In this document: positions 16,116 through 24,280 of the stretch, one piece after another
How positions within the stretch are numbered: position 1 is the first letter of the stretch
Layout: each line of letters begins with the position of its first letter
Source of the DNA: Corynebacterium sp. HMSC05H05
GTDB taxonomy: Bacteria; Actinomycetota; Actinomycetes; Mycobacteriales; Mycobacteriaceae
NCBI RefSeq assembly: GCF_001807265.1
Contig: NZ_KV788410.1
Coordinates: 1-64,000 of the forward strand
Direction: 5' to 3'
Length of the DNA stretch: 64,000 nucleotides
Translations under genes and position numbers: made by a program
The notes under the pieces: generated by a model
What the model saw: the letters and a program-made list of their open reading frames with translations, nothing else
Databases searched by the model: none
Told to the model about the DNA's origin: nothing

Positions 16116-16754
16116 CTAGGAGGAGATGCCGGCGCGTTGCGCGATCAGCGCCAACGCCACCCGGTCGCGTGCGCCGAGTTTGGCCAGCAGGCTGGAGACG
16201 TGCGTTTTCACTGTGGTTTCCGCGATGTACAGCGCGGCGGCGATCTCTGCGTTAGTCGCTCCGCGGCCGATCTCGGCGAGCACCTCACGCTCGCGGGTAG
16301 TCAGCCCCTCCAGCGCAGTGGCCGACGCCGGACTACCTGGACCTTCGCGGACCCACTCCATCACCCTGCCGGTCACGCCGGGCGCGAGGACGGATTCGCC
16401 GCCGGCCACCGCGCGCACCGCTCCCGCGAGCACGTCCGGCTCTGCGTCCTTGAGCAGGAATCCGTGGACGCCGGCGGCGATGGCTGCGTGGATGAGCGCG
16501 TCGTCGTCGAACGTGGTCAGCATGATCACCCGCGGGCCCAGCTCCATGATTGTGCGGGCGGCGGCGATGCCGTCCAGCACCGGCATGCGGATGTCGAGCA
16601 CGGCGACGTCGATGCGGTGCGCCCGCGCCTTCTCCACCGCCTCCGCCCCATCGGCGGCTGTGGCCGCGACGGTGATGTCGTCTTGCGCGCTCAGTATGGT
16701 TTCGAGCGCACTGAGCAGCAACGGTTGGTCGTCCGCAAGCAAAATCCGGATCAT
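16116..16754 (-). CDS. NarL/LuxR-type response regulator
   Basis: 212 residues. Receiver domain with acidic pair D8-D9 and phospho-acceptor D54 in VAVLDIRMP; the switch Thr is in VIMLTTFDD and the conserved Lys in FLLKDAEP. The C-terminal LuxR helix-turn-helix reads LTTREREVLAEIGRGATNAE. I chose the ATG at 16754 because the upstream in-frame residues are not receiver-like and the ATG overlaps the kinase stop by 4 bases. Probably controls the ABC exporter immediately downstream. Confidence 0.92.
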   Translation of the reverse strand: MIRILLADDQPLLLSALETILSAQDDITVAATAADGAEAVEKARAHRIDVAVLDIRMPVLDGIAAARTIMELGPRVIMLTTFDDDALIHAAIAAGVHGFLLKDAEPDVLAGAVRAVAGGESVLAPGVTGRVMEWVREGPGSPASATALEGLTTREREVLAEIGRGATNAEIAAALYIAETTVKTHVSSLLAKLGARDRVALALIAQRAGISS

Positions 16755-17860
16755 GCCGCCAACTCCGCCCGCACAGTGAATGTCTCTTCTGCCTGCCATG
16801 CTTCGAGCGTGCCGCCGGCGCTCGCGGCGCGCTCGCGCAGGCCTTCCAAGCCGACTCCGGTGCCGGGCTGCGGGCACACCCGCCCGGTAGAGACCGCCTC
16901 CACCACAACGGTCTGTCCCGATGTCACGCGCACGGAGACAACCGGGTCCACCTGGTGGCGGGCCGCGTTGGTCAGCGCTTCGGCCACGATGCGGTGGATG
17001 GCAAGGGAGGTCACCGGAGGGACGTCGATAGGCGGGGCATCAAGCGTGACTTGCATGCCGGCGTCGCGGAAGCGCTGCACCAGCGCGGGCAGCTCCGCGA
17101 TCCCCGCCACCGGCGCGAACCCGCGATCGCTTTCGCGCAGACCGCGCACGAGCAGGCGAATCTCCGCCAGCGACTCACCTGCGGCGGCGTTGATTTGCTG
17201 CAGCGCCTCCCGCTCGCGCCCGGACGCGAGACCCGCGTTGGCCTGCGCCTTGATCAGGGTCAACGAGTGCCCCAGCACGTCGTGGATGTCCCGCGCGATG
17301 GCCTGGCGCTCGTCCACCCGCGCCGCCGCCAGACGCTGTTCTTTCGCTTCCGCGGCTCTGCGGCGGGCGGCCTCCTCCCCCGCCAGATTCGCACCCAGAA
17401 GGTACGCCACTGCGAACGCTGCCCAATGCAGCGCCAGCGTGAGCGCGCCGTCTGCGCCACGGCGGTAGAACAACACGAGTTGCTCGTCCCACGTCCACAT
17501 AAACGGCGAGAGCAACGCCCACCCGCACGCCGCCGCCAGCACCCCAAGCGCGAAGCGTTTGCCGGCGTACCTGCCGGCGACGAACGGCGCCACCGGCACC
17601 GCCAGCACCCACAGCGAATAGCCCAGGTTCACCGGCGCGGCCAGCCACACCAGCGCCCAGGCGGTGTTGAGCGCCACTAATGCGGCCGATGCGGCCCGCG
17701 GCTTGCCGGTGAGCACCGCGAACACAGCGACGAACCCCCAGGACAGCAGGGCCTGCGCCCAGGCGGCGGCGCCCGGGTCGCTGATCGCACTCACGGTGTA
17801 GACGGCGGCAAGCACCGCCGCCGTCACCGCGAGCACCGCGTCACCCGTTTTCACATGCAC
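16751..17860 (-). CDS. NarL-type sensor histidine kinase
   Basis: 369 residues. Five to six N-terminal membrane helices (residues about 8-155) without a large extracellular loop, as in intramembrane-sensing or envelope-stress kinases. Then a HisKA_3 dimerisation domain with phospho-His H193 (ARDIHDVLGHSL) and a compact HATPase domain (HRIVAEALTNAARH for the N box, GTGVGLEGLRERAASAGG for the G box). Co-translated with the response regulator. A GCTTATCGACG copy lies 10 nt upstream of the start, outside coding sequence. Confidence 0.9.
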   Translation of the reverse strand: MHVKTGDAVLAVTAAVLAAVYTVSAISDPGAAAWAQALLSWGFVAVFAVLTGKPRAASAALVALNTAWALVWLAAPVNLGYSLWVLAVPVAPFVAGRYAGKRFALGVLAAACGWALLSPFMWTWDEQLVLFYRRGADGALTLALHWAAFAVAYLLGANLAGEEAARRRAAEAKEQRLAAARVDERQAIARDIHDVLGHSLTLIKAQANAGLASGREREALQQINAAAGESLAEIRLLVRGLRESDRGFAPVAGIAELPALVQRFRDAGMQVTLDAPPIDVPPVTSLAIHRIVAEALTNAARHQVDPVVSVRVTSGQTVVVEAVSTGRVCPQPGTGVGLEGLRERAASAGGTLEAWQAEETFTVRAELAA

Positions 17861-17869
17861 GGGCGCCTA

Positions 17870-17880
17870 GCTTATCGACG
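17870..17880 (+). repeat. Intergenic copy of the GCTTATCGACG word
   Basis: Exact 11-base match, non-coding, just upstream of the kinase start. One of 11 exact copies in the window (see findings). It shows that the word is not merely a codon effect. Confidence 0.8.
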
Positions 17881-17896
17881 GCTCCGCGCCCCCACC

Positions 17897-17914
17897 TCCT
17901 CCCCAAGGAGGAGA
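17897..17914 (-). terminator. Hairpin after the secreted-protein gene
   Basis: CTCCTCC and GGAGGAG form a perfect 7-bp stem with a CCAA loop, starting 2 nt after the stop of the minus-strand gene. No T-run follows, so it may be a terminator or only a 3' stabilising hairpin. Confidence 0.45.
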
Positions 17915-17915
17915 C

Positions 17916-18905
17916 CTACTTGGTCAACCCCGGGATCTGCGGAATGGTGGGCAGGCCCTTGACACCCGCGTTCTGCAGCAGGGCGAACAGCGCGCCCAGG
18001 GCGGCGAGCACCGCGGCGACGATGCCGATGATCTGCGCCAGCTTGGCGTCGAAGGTCTCCGGCGCCTTTTCCTCTGGTGTCTCCTCCGGGTCCTTCGGTG
18101 CCGGGTCCGGCTCAGGCGCGGTGTCGCCAAGGTCGGCGTTTTCCAGCGTCGGCGCCTCCGGCAGCTTCAAATCCTGCGTGGGGAAGATGACGTGGCTGGT
18201 GCCGTTGTGGCAGGTCTTGGCCTCCTCGAGCGCGTAGTAGTACGAGCTCTCCAGCGTGTCCAGCACTTGAGCAAAGTAGGTCTTCTTCATGTTCGCGGCG
18301 AATGCCTCGCGCTGCCAGCCCTCCACATGTCGCAGCCACTGCGCGGTGTTTTGGCCGGTGTGGCCGAACGCGTACTCGTCGCCGAGCGGCTGCACCTTCG
18401 GCACCCCGCCGTCGATGCCCACGAACCAGTCAGCGTTGCCCTTCAGCGAGCGGCCGGCCGGACCCAGCGGGATCTGGGAGCCTTCCTTCATGTCCAGGTA
18501 GAAGTCGGCGTCGGTGGTGTGCAGGCCCAGCGGCTCCAGCTTCTCCTTCGCGGCGGCGCGGGCGTCGGCGCGGATGTCGCCCTCGGGCGTTTTGTCGTCT
18601 CGCAGCAGGCGAAGGTGCTCGATGACGGTGGGGTCGGCCACGTAATCGTCGCCAAGCTTCTTCAGCTCCGGGAATGTGGCCTCGAACGCCTCGACGACCG
18701 AGGTGGCGTACATGCCGTGCGTGAGCGTCTTCGCGGCGCGTTCGGCTTGGTTGGCGGGGCCGCGCTCGACGTCATTGAGCGTGACGCGGCAGTAGTTGGT
18801 GCCGTCCTTGGTAAACGGGGTCAAGGTGGCTGCGGTAGCAGGGGCAGGGACAGTGAGTGAAAGGGCGGTCGCCGCAGCGACGGCCGGTGCGATGATCTTC
18901 CTCAT
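17916..18905 (-). CDS. Secreted, membrane-anchored protein of unknown function
   Basis: 329 residues. A Sec signal peptide with likely cleavage after ATA (VPAPATAATLTPF). The exported domain (about 30-235) is soluble with one Cys near each end. An acidic Pro/Glu linker (EPDPAPKDPEETPEEKAPE) follows, then a C-terminal hydrophobic helix ([19 protein letters not shown]) and a short tail. The architecture suggests a cell-envelope protein tethered by its C-terminus. No catalytic motif or family recognised. Monocistronic. The upstream region contains a cluster of GTCGATAG repeats. Confidence 0.7.
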   Translation of the reverse strand: MRKIIAPAVAAATALSLTVPAPATAATLTPFTKDGTNYCRVTLNDVERGPANQAERAAKTLTHGMYATSVVEAFEATFPELKKLGDDYVADPTVIEHLRLLRDDKTPEGDIRADARAAAKEKLEPLGLHTTDADFYLDMKEGSQIPLGPAGRSLKGNADWFVGIDGGVPKVQPLGDEYAFGHTGQNTAQWLRHVEGWQREAFAANMKKTYFAQVLDTLESSYYYALEEAKTCHNGTSHVIFPTQDLKLPEAPTLENADLGDTAPEPDPAPKDPEETPEEKAPETFDAKLAQIIGIVAAVLAALGALFALLQNAGVKGLPTIPQIPGLTK

Positions 18906-18967
18906 GTCTGTTTAATCGGTGGAAAGTGAGATCTGCGTTACAGGTGACTAGGAGCGGGGCTAGCCGG

Positions 18968-19087
18968 GTCGATAGCTCGATGTCGATAGTTCCAGGTCGA
19001 TAGTTCCAGGTCAGCGCGTCGAGAGTGTTTTCGACCCAAAATCGGCGAAACGCTGTGACCAGCAACTATCGACATCAAGGTATCGAC
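18968..19087. repeat. Cluster of GTCGATAG repeats between divergent genes
   Basis: Three direct copies of GTCGATAG (18968, 18982, 18996) and two inverted relatives (CTATCGAC at 19066, TATCGAC at 19081). A perfect 13-bp inverted repeat joins 18979-18991 and 19064-19076. It lies between the divergent secreted-protein and YhfC-type protease genes and could be an operator array. Confidence 0.7.
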
Positions 19088-19155
19088 CTCGCCGCAAACG
19101 CTCGTTTCCACCGCCCCGTCGCACCGCCCACCGCGACCCGCCACGTCCGCACCGG

Positions 19156-19161
19156 TATCGT
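19156..19161 (+). promoter_or_regulatory. -10 box of a leaderless transcript (YhfC-type gene)
   Basis: TATCGT, 7 nt before the ATG at 19169. It selects this start over one 144 nt upstream, which would read through the repeat cluster. Confidence 0.5.
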
Positions 19162-19168
19162 TTCTGCC

Positions 19169-19978
19169 ATGACGTTGGGCCTTCTCATTCTGCAGTTCGT
19201 GGGCTTGGTCGCCCTCGTGCTGGCCGCGTGGTTCGTGGGAAAGCGCAGGCTCGGCTTCAGGTGGGCGTCGCTCGGCTGGGGCACACTGGCGTTCCCACTG
19301 TCCCAGGTGGCCAGGTTTGCGTTGGTGATCCCGCTGCAGTTCCTGCTCAGCAAGACATTCGATCCAGCGACGGCCACCGCCCTGACCACCACTTTGTTCC
19401 TGGTCACCTCGGGCCTGTTCGAGGAGACCGCCCGCTGGATCGTGCTGCGATTCTGGGACAAGAACACCCGCGAGTGGAACGACGGCGTCGGCTTCGGCCT
19501 GGGTCACGGCGGCATAGAGGCGCTGCTACTCTTCACCAACCTGTTTGCCGGCAACATCATGCTGCTGACCAGCGGCGACGCAATCAAGGCGCAGGCCACC
19601 GGAAACGACGACCCCGCCACCGCGCAAGCCATTGCAGAGCAGATTGAGGCGCTGCAGAACATCGGCATGGGAATGATCGCCGCAAGCTGGTACGAGCGCG
19701 CGCTCGCGATCGCCGCGCACGTGGTGTTCACCCTGATCGTGCTGCGCGCGGTACGCGAGCGCCGCTGGCAGCTCTGGGCGCTTGCGGTTGCCTGCCACAT
19801 CGGGTTCAACGCCGTTGCCGTGCTCGTCGCGCCCCACAGCGTGCCGGTGATGTACTTGCTGCTCACCGCACTCACAGCCGCGGGGCTGTGGGCGACTATC
19901 GACGGCCCGCTGTCGCACAAGACCTTCGCCCGCACCACTCCCACCAACCCCCTCGAGAACGAAACGCCCGCCCCGTGA
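19169..19978 (+). CDS. YhfC-family intramembrane metalloprotease
   Basis: 269 residues with about seven membrane helices. Family motifs: EETARWIVLRF (EExxR, about residues 87-97), GFGLGHGGIEALL (HxxxE on a helix, about 111-123) and a later helix His in AIAAHVVFTL. This is a CPBP/PrsW-like zinc protease pattern in the membrane. Substrates of the family are mostly unknown. The start follows a TATCGT box. The stop overlaps the menE GTG start (GTGA), so the two genes are coupled although no functional link is obvious. Confidence 0.82.
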   Translation: MTLGLLILQFVGLVALVLAAWFVGKRRLGFRWASLGWGTLAFPLSQVARFALVIPLQFLLSKTFDPATATALTTTLFLVTSGLFEETARWIVLRFWDKNTREWNDGVGFGLGHGGIEALLLFTNLFAGNIMLLTSGDAIKAQATGNDDPATAQAIAEQIEALQNIGMGMIAASWYERALAIAAHVVFTLIVLRAVRERRWQLWALAVACHIGFNAVAVLVAPHSVPVMYLLLTALTAAGLWATIDGPLSHKTFARTTPTNPLENETPAP

Positions 19979-21114
19979 CCCACCTGCTGGAACTTCTCCC
20001 CGTCGACCCCGCCAACCCGCTGGCCATCATCCCCGCGCTGGAAGAGGCCCTGACCGGTCAGCGCACACTCCTGCCGGTGCCCGCGAACGACCCGGCACGC
20101 ACGAACCTGCTGCGTAACACGCTGAAGCCCGGCGCGCCCATCGACGACGACATCGCCCTGGTCGTGTCCACCTCCGGCTCCACGGGCAAGCCGAAGGGCG
20201 CGATGCTCACCCCGGCGAACCTGATCTCCAGCGCGGACGCGACCCACCAGGCGCTCGGTGGCGAGGGCCAGTGGCTGCTTGCCATGCCCGCCGCCTACAT
20301 CGCCGGGCTCCAGGTGCTCGTCCGCAGCATGGTCGCCGGCGTCGAGCCCGCGTTCATCGACCTGACCCGCGGCTTCAACGTCGCCGAGTTCGCCGCCCGC
20401 GCCCACGAGCTCGCCCAAACAGGCGAGCGCACCTACACCGCCCTGACCCCGATGCAGCTGGCCAAGGCCACCTCAACGCTCAAGGGCATCGACGCGCTGC
20501 GCACGTTTTCCGCGGTCCTCGTCGGCGGCGCCGCAACCAACCCGCGCCTGCTCGACTCCGCCAAGAAGCTGCGCATCAACGTGGTTACCACCTACGGCTC
20601 CTCCGAAACCTCCGGCGGCTGCGTCTACGACGGCCGCCCCATCGCCGGCGCGCGCGTGAGAATCCAGGACGGCCGCATCCACCTCGGCGGCCCTATGGTC
20701 GCCCGCGGCTACCACCAGCTCGACTCCCCCGATCTCACCGGCGGCTGGTTCCGCACCTCCGATGCCGGCGAGCTCGACAGCGGCGTGCTCACGGTCCTCG
20801 GCCGCACCGACAACGTCATCTCCTCAGGCGGCCTCAAACTCCACCCCGAGGTGTTGGAAGAGGAGCTTTTGCTTATCGACGGCGTCACCGCCGCCACCGT
20901 CATCGGCAAAGACGACGACCGCCTCGGCCAGCGCATCTGCGCCGCCTACACCGGCTCCGCGACAGTGCCGGACATCCTGGACGCGCTCGCCGACGCAGAG
21001 GACTCCGGCCGCATCGCGCACTGGCAGATCCCCAAGGAGCTCAAGGTGGTGGCGGCGTTGCCGCAGCTCGGCCCGGGCAAGGTGGACCGTACGGCCGTCA
21101 AGGAGCTGTTCTAG
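19975..21114 (+). CDS. menE: o-Succinylbenzoate-CoA ligase
   Basis: 379 residues, a short ANL-superfamily adenylating enzyme as usual for actinobacterial MenE. AMP-binding loop TSGSTGKPKGAML (about residues 65-77), then TTYGSSETSGG (A5), GWFRTSDAGEL (A7), LGRTDNVISSGGLKLHPEVLE (A8/A9) and the C-terminal Lys in LGPGKVDRT (A10). Activates o-succinylbenzoate between the MenC and MenB steps. GTG start at 19975 overlaps the preceding stop. A GCTTATCGACG copy (20871-20881) is read Leu-Ile-Asp-Gly, using the rare Leu codon CTT. Confidence 0.92.
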   Translation: MTHLLELLPVDPANPLAIIPALEEALTGQRTLLPVPANDPARTNLLRNTLKPGAPIDDDIALVVSTSGSTGKPKGAMLTPANLISSADATHQALGGEGQWLLAMPAAYIAGLQVLVRSMVAGVEPAFIDLTRGFNVAEFAARAHELAQTGERTYTALTPMQLAKATSTLKGIDALRTFSAVLVGGAATNPRLLDSAKKLRINVVTTYGSSETSGGCVYDGRPIAGARVRIQDGRIHLGGPMVARGYHQLDSPDLTGGWFRTSDAGELDSGVLTVLGRTDNVISSGGLKLHPEVLEEELLLIDGVTAATVIGKDDDRLGQRICAAYTGSATVPDILDALADAEDSGRIAHWQIPKELKVVAALPQLGPGKVDRTAVKELF

Positions 21115-21329
21115 CCGTTCGGGTTCTCAATGATCACAGGCGCGACCTGGAAGCCCGGTGAGCCGTAGTCAGCCACCCACCGGAGAAACGGCGTGATCTC
21201 TTCGCCCGGGCGCTTCCCTTGGTTGATCTGCTTGATCACTAAGTGCGCAGCCGCGATCTCCCCCTGGTGCGGCGGACGCTTGAGGCGCAGTCCGTCTAGA
21301 GACTTGATTTCCTTGTAGCTATACCGCAT
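21111..21329 (-). CDS. Small hypothetical protein downstream of hicBA-like genes
   Basis: 72 residues, mixed charge, soluble, with no signal peptide and no recognised domain. It is 18 nt after the HicB-like gene and overlaps the menE stop by 4 bases on the opposite strand. Codon use looks ordinary. Position suggests it is the third gene of the hicA-hicB transcript. Function unknown. Confidence 0.5.
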   Translation of the reverse strand: MRYSYKEIKSLDGLRLKRPPHQGEIAAAHLVIKQINQGKRPGEEITPFLRWVADYGSPGFQVAPVIIENPNG

Positions 21330-21347
21330 CTTCGCCGCTACTCTTCC

Positions 21348-21725
21348 TTACCCCGCCGCCAACTCCGACGCCCGCTGGTACGACACTCCGAGCACCTGCC
21401 CCATCTCACGGAGCGTGAACCCCTCGTCCTTCATCTTGCGGGCCAGTGCCGACCTCGCGGCAGCAGCATCATCCGATGCAGCTTTCGCCTTCACGCCGAG
21501 TTCGTCGGCACGCTTACGCAACGACTCGACCTCGGCGGGGAGGATAGGCACAACCTCGATCTCAAACTCGCCCGGCTGCATCCCAGACTGAAACGCGATC
21601 GCCTCCGCCACCTCATCGGCCGCCCGATCGAGTCGCCGCGTCTGTGAGACCACCCCAAGTTCATCGCACTCCAGCACCCAAGCGCCGCTCGGACCACGCT
21701 CTGCGGTCACCGTGAACGCCTTCAT
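21348..21725 (-). CDS. HicB-like antitoxin
   Basis: 125 residues. The N-terminal half reads FTVTAERGPSGAWVLECDEL followed by VSQTRRLDRAADEVAEAIAF, the compact HicB beta-alpha fold seen in actinobacterial antitoxins. The C-terminal half is a helical stretch ending in a helix-turn-helix-like unit (GFTLREMGQVLGVSYQRASELA), fitting DNA-binding autoregulation. The ATG at 21725 overlaps the HicA-like stop by 4 bases. Neutralises the toxin encoded just upstream, by analogy. Confidence 0.72.
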   Translation of the reverse strand: MKAFTVTAERGPSGAWVLECDELGVVSQTRRLDRAADEVAEAIAFQSGMQPGEFEIEVVPILPAEVESLRKRADELGVKAKAASDDAAAARSALARKMKDEGFTLREMGQVLGVSYQRASELAAG

Positions 21726-21931
21726 CGCCACCACCCTTTCCCTAATTCGTTCTGAAATTGGTCAAAGAACTTCCGCGCTGCAAGATCGTCTATCTCGTTA
21801 TGTCTGCCCAGCGTCCGAGTCGTGTCTCCAACCCGGTATGCGTCATGGCGAGTTAGGTGGATCTCCTCAAATTCCAATCCGCGTCTGCGTGCTTCAGCTC
21901 GCAACTTCCTAATTACTGCATAACGCTTCAT
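21722..21931 (-). CDS. HicA-like mRNA-interferase toxin (putative)
   Basis: 69 residues, basic. The core RHDAYRVGDTTRTLGRHNEI resembles the HicA double-stranded-RNA-binding-like fold, where a His before the central strand is catalytic. Here the candidate is the His in TRHDAY. First gene of the pair, overlapping the HicB-like gene (ATGA). The similarity is by eye and moderate; the gene order toxin-antitoxin with overlap supports it. Confidence 0.6.
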   Translation of the reverse strand: MKRYAVIRKLRAEARRRGLEFEEIHLTRHDAYRVGDTTRTLGRHNEIDDLAARKFFDQFQNELGKGWWR

Positions 21932-22179
21932 AGTTCAACCTCCCCCATCGCATATCTGTCAACCATAGATTGACATCCGGTTTTCACCCTTCACCCCTTT
22001 GGACGCAGCGAACCCGCCACCGGTTCCATAGAGCTTTTGCCTATCGACGCCCTCCGGCCCCCTCCCCCGCCGCCAACCCGAACACCCGTCCGATTTCACA
22101 CCCCGCGCGTCGGCCCATGGCCTAATCTGCTGAACAGACAACAAAAGGCAGCGCAGACTGCCGCGGAGAGCAAGGAGCG
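21932..22179. other. Intergenic region between hicA-like gene and exonuclease gene
   Basis: About 250 bp holding both promoters of the divergent genes. It contains a near copy of the repeated word (GCCTATCGACG at 22039-22049) followed by CCCTCCGGCCCC. A GGAGAGCAAGGAG ribosome site serves the exonuclease gene. Nothing else recognised. Confidence 0.5.
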
Positions 22180-24270
22180 ATGATGGACCCGCAACCCGGG
22201 CACCCGAACCACACCAACACCCCGGTCAACAACACCGGTTTCGCAGTGGTGGACCTGGAGACAACTGGTGTGATGCCCAGCGACCGGATCGTAGAAATCG
22301 GCGTGGTGCTGCTTCGGCCGGACCTCACCGTTGAGCGGACGTGGGAGACGTTGATCCAGCCGGAGCGCGACATCCCGAATAGCTACATCCACAAAATCAC
22401 TGCCACCGACGTCGTCGACGCTCCCTCGTTCCGCGACGTCGCTGCGTACCTGGGCTCGCTGCTGCACGGCCGCACGCTTGTGGCGCACAACGCGCCGTTC
22501 GAGCGCCGCTTCCTCACCAACGAGTTTGCCCGCGCCAAAACGGAGAACGGTCTCGCGCAGTTCTGGGTGGACACGATGACGCTGTCCAACCAGCACCTCG
22601 GCGTGAAGAAACTTGAGCAGGCCCTCGCCATCGCGCAGATCCACAATCCCCTCGCCCACTCCGCACTGGCAGATGCGCAGGCCACCGCAGAACTGCTGAA
22701 GTACTTCCACACGCGCCACGGCGCGGTCCTCGACGGTTTTCCCACCGCTGTTTTCCCTGCTCCTGCGGCTGAGCCACGCGTGCTCCCCAGGGGCGCCGCG
22801 TCCGCATGGACCGGCCAGCTTTCCCGCACGCTGCCAGCCACCGGCACGAAGGACGAAGAGGCTTACCGTGCTGAGCTGACCTGCGCACTCGTCGACCGCC
22901 AGATCTCACGCACCGAGATGCGCCAGCTGGAGCAGACCGCGATCACTTCCGGGCTAAACGCCGACGACGTCGAGGCGATCAACGAGGAATTCGTGCGCCA
23001 GCTCGTCGTCGAGGCCTGGTCCGACGGCGTCATCACCGCAGAGGAACGCAGCGAACTTCTCGCTGTTGCCGATGCGCTGAGCGTGGATCCCGCACTCATG
23101 CATTCGCTTCTCGACGAACCACAGGCCGGCACCGCCCCCAGCCAATTCACCCTTCACCCTGGCGACCGCATTGCGCTCACCGGCGCGATGGATATTTCTC
23201 GCGATGCCTGGGCAGAGCGCGCCACCGCCGCAGGTCTGGAGGTCGGCGATGTCACCCGCAAGTGCGTGTTGCTGGTCGCCGCCAATCCGGACTCCATGAG
23301 CGGAAAGGCTCAGAAGGCGAGGAAGTACGGCATCCCGATTGTCGGCGAGACGAAGTTCGCGCAGCTCTTGAGCGCGATCGACCATGAAGCCATTCCGCAG
23401 CAACCCGCAGCGTCAGGGCAGCCTGCAGACAGCGCCGAGCACGAGACACAAGAGCAGTTCTCCTGGCTCTCACCGGAGCAGGTTCGCACGACGGGCGCAT
23501 CCCCGTCGCGAATCGCGGCGGCCTGGATCGCGCTGCACCCCACGCGTCCGCTTCACGAGATGGCCGAGAACCTCGAGCCTCACCACATCCCCGAGGCCAC
23601 CGGGCGAGGCATCGACCGCTACCTGGCGGTGTGGAGCTTGGAGCACCCCGAAATGCTGCAGGTCAGCGCCGACGATCTGCTCCAACTTCCTGGTGTTGGG
23701 CCGAAACGCCGCGACCAACTGGTGGAGATGGTCGTTGATCTTGCCGTCGACGGGGTTCCTGAGGCTCCGGCTCAACCTGCAGATATTGCCGACGCAAGTG
23801 CGACCACGTCGGCGCCCTCTCCATCTGCCGACCACACTTTCACTCCCCCGCAGCCCGTGACCGAATCCGGACCACAGCCGGTTCTTGACCTCCGCCAGGC
23901 TTCGGCAACCAGCCGACCCGCCGCCGAACCCCAACAACCCGCACCTTCCGACCCGACCCCCGAAGAGCTCCTCACCGCTGCGAACGCTCCGCACTACACC
24001 CCTGCGCCGGTGCCCTCATCTTGGAGCACCCCGGCTCCGACGGAACCTACACCCGCGCCGGTAAAGCGCCCGAAGGCCGCCAAGGTGTTCAAGTGGTCTG
24101 CGGGCCTCGGTGTGCTGTGCTTCTTCCTGTTCGGTTTGTGCATCGAGACCTTTGACCCGGATGCCGAGTCCTTCATCGCCGGCGTGTTCGCACTCGGCTT
24201 CTTCTTCGGCGGTCTCACCGCTGCGATTTCTGGCGTGATGGCGCTGTTTAACTTGTTCCGAGGAAAGTAG
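22180..24270 (+). CDS. DEDDh exonuclease fused to TerB-like, BRCT, HhH and membrane segments
   Basis: 696 residues. Residues 20-175 form an RNase T/DNA polymerase III epsilon-type exonuclease: D25-L-E27 (Exo I), H103-NAPF-E108 (Exo II, Glu instead of the usual Asp) and H160 with D165 (Exo III). Then an acidic TerB-like helical domain (about 225-310), a BRCT-like domain (LTGAMDISRDAWAERATAAG onward, about 330-400), a helix-hairpin-helix LLQLPGVGPKRRDQL (about 505-520), a Pro-rich linker and two C-terminal membrane helices. Likely a DNA repair or processing nuclease anchored at the membrane. The ribosome site precedes 22180; Met2 is an alternative start. Confidence 0.8.
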   Translation: MMDPQPGHPNHTNTPVNNTGFAVVDLETTGVMPSDRIVEIGVVLLRPDLTVERTWETLIQPERDIPNSYIHKITATDVVDAPSFRDVAAYLGSLLHGRTLVAHNAPFERRFLTNEFARAKTENGLAQFWVDTMTLSNQHLGVKKLEQALAIAQIHNPLAHSALADAQATAELLKYFHTRHGAVLDGFPTAVFPAPAAEPRVLPRGAASAWTGQLSRTLPATGTKDEEAYRAELTCALVDRQISRTEMRQLEQTAITSGLNADDVEAINEEFVRQLVVEAWSDGVITAEERSELLAVADALSVDPALMHSLLDEPQAGTAPSQFTLHPGDRIALTGAMDISRDAWAERATAAGLEVGDVTRKCVLLVAANPDSMSGKAQKARKYGIPIVGETKFAQLLSAIDHEAIPQQPAASGQPADSAEHETQEQFSWLSPEQVRTTGASPSRIAAAWIALHPTRPLHEMAENLEPHHIPEATGRGIDRYLAVWSLEHPEMLQVSADDLLQLPGVGPKRRDQLVEMVVDLAVDGVPEAPAQPADIADASATTSAPSPSADHTFTPPQPVTESGPQPVLDLRQASATSRPAAEPQQPAPSDPTPEELLTAANAPHYTPAPVPSSWSTPAPTEPTPAPVKRPKAAKVFKWSAGLGVLCFFLFGLCIETFDPDAESFIAGVFALGFFFGGLTAAISGVMALFNLFRGK

Positions 24271-24280
24271 CCAAAGGCCC

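Noticed and set aside
18979..19076. Possible replication origin because of TATCGAC repeats
   Set aside because: DnaA boxes (TTATCCACA) are not present and no dnaA, dnaN or parAB genes are near.
21959..22144. Minus-strand frame reading GPEGVDRQKLYG
   Set aside because: Resembles the peptide reading of the repeated word, but there is no start context and it overlaps promoters of two genes.
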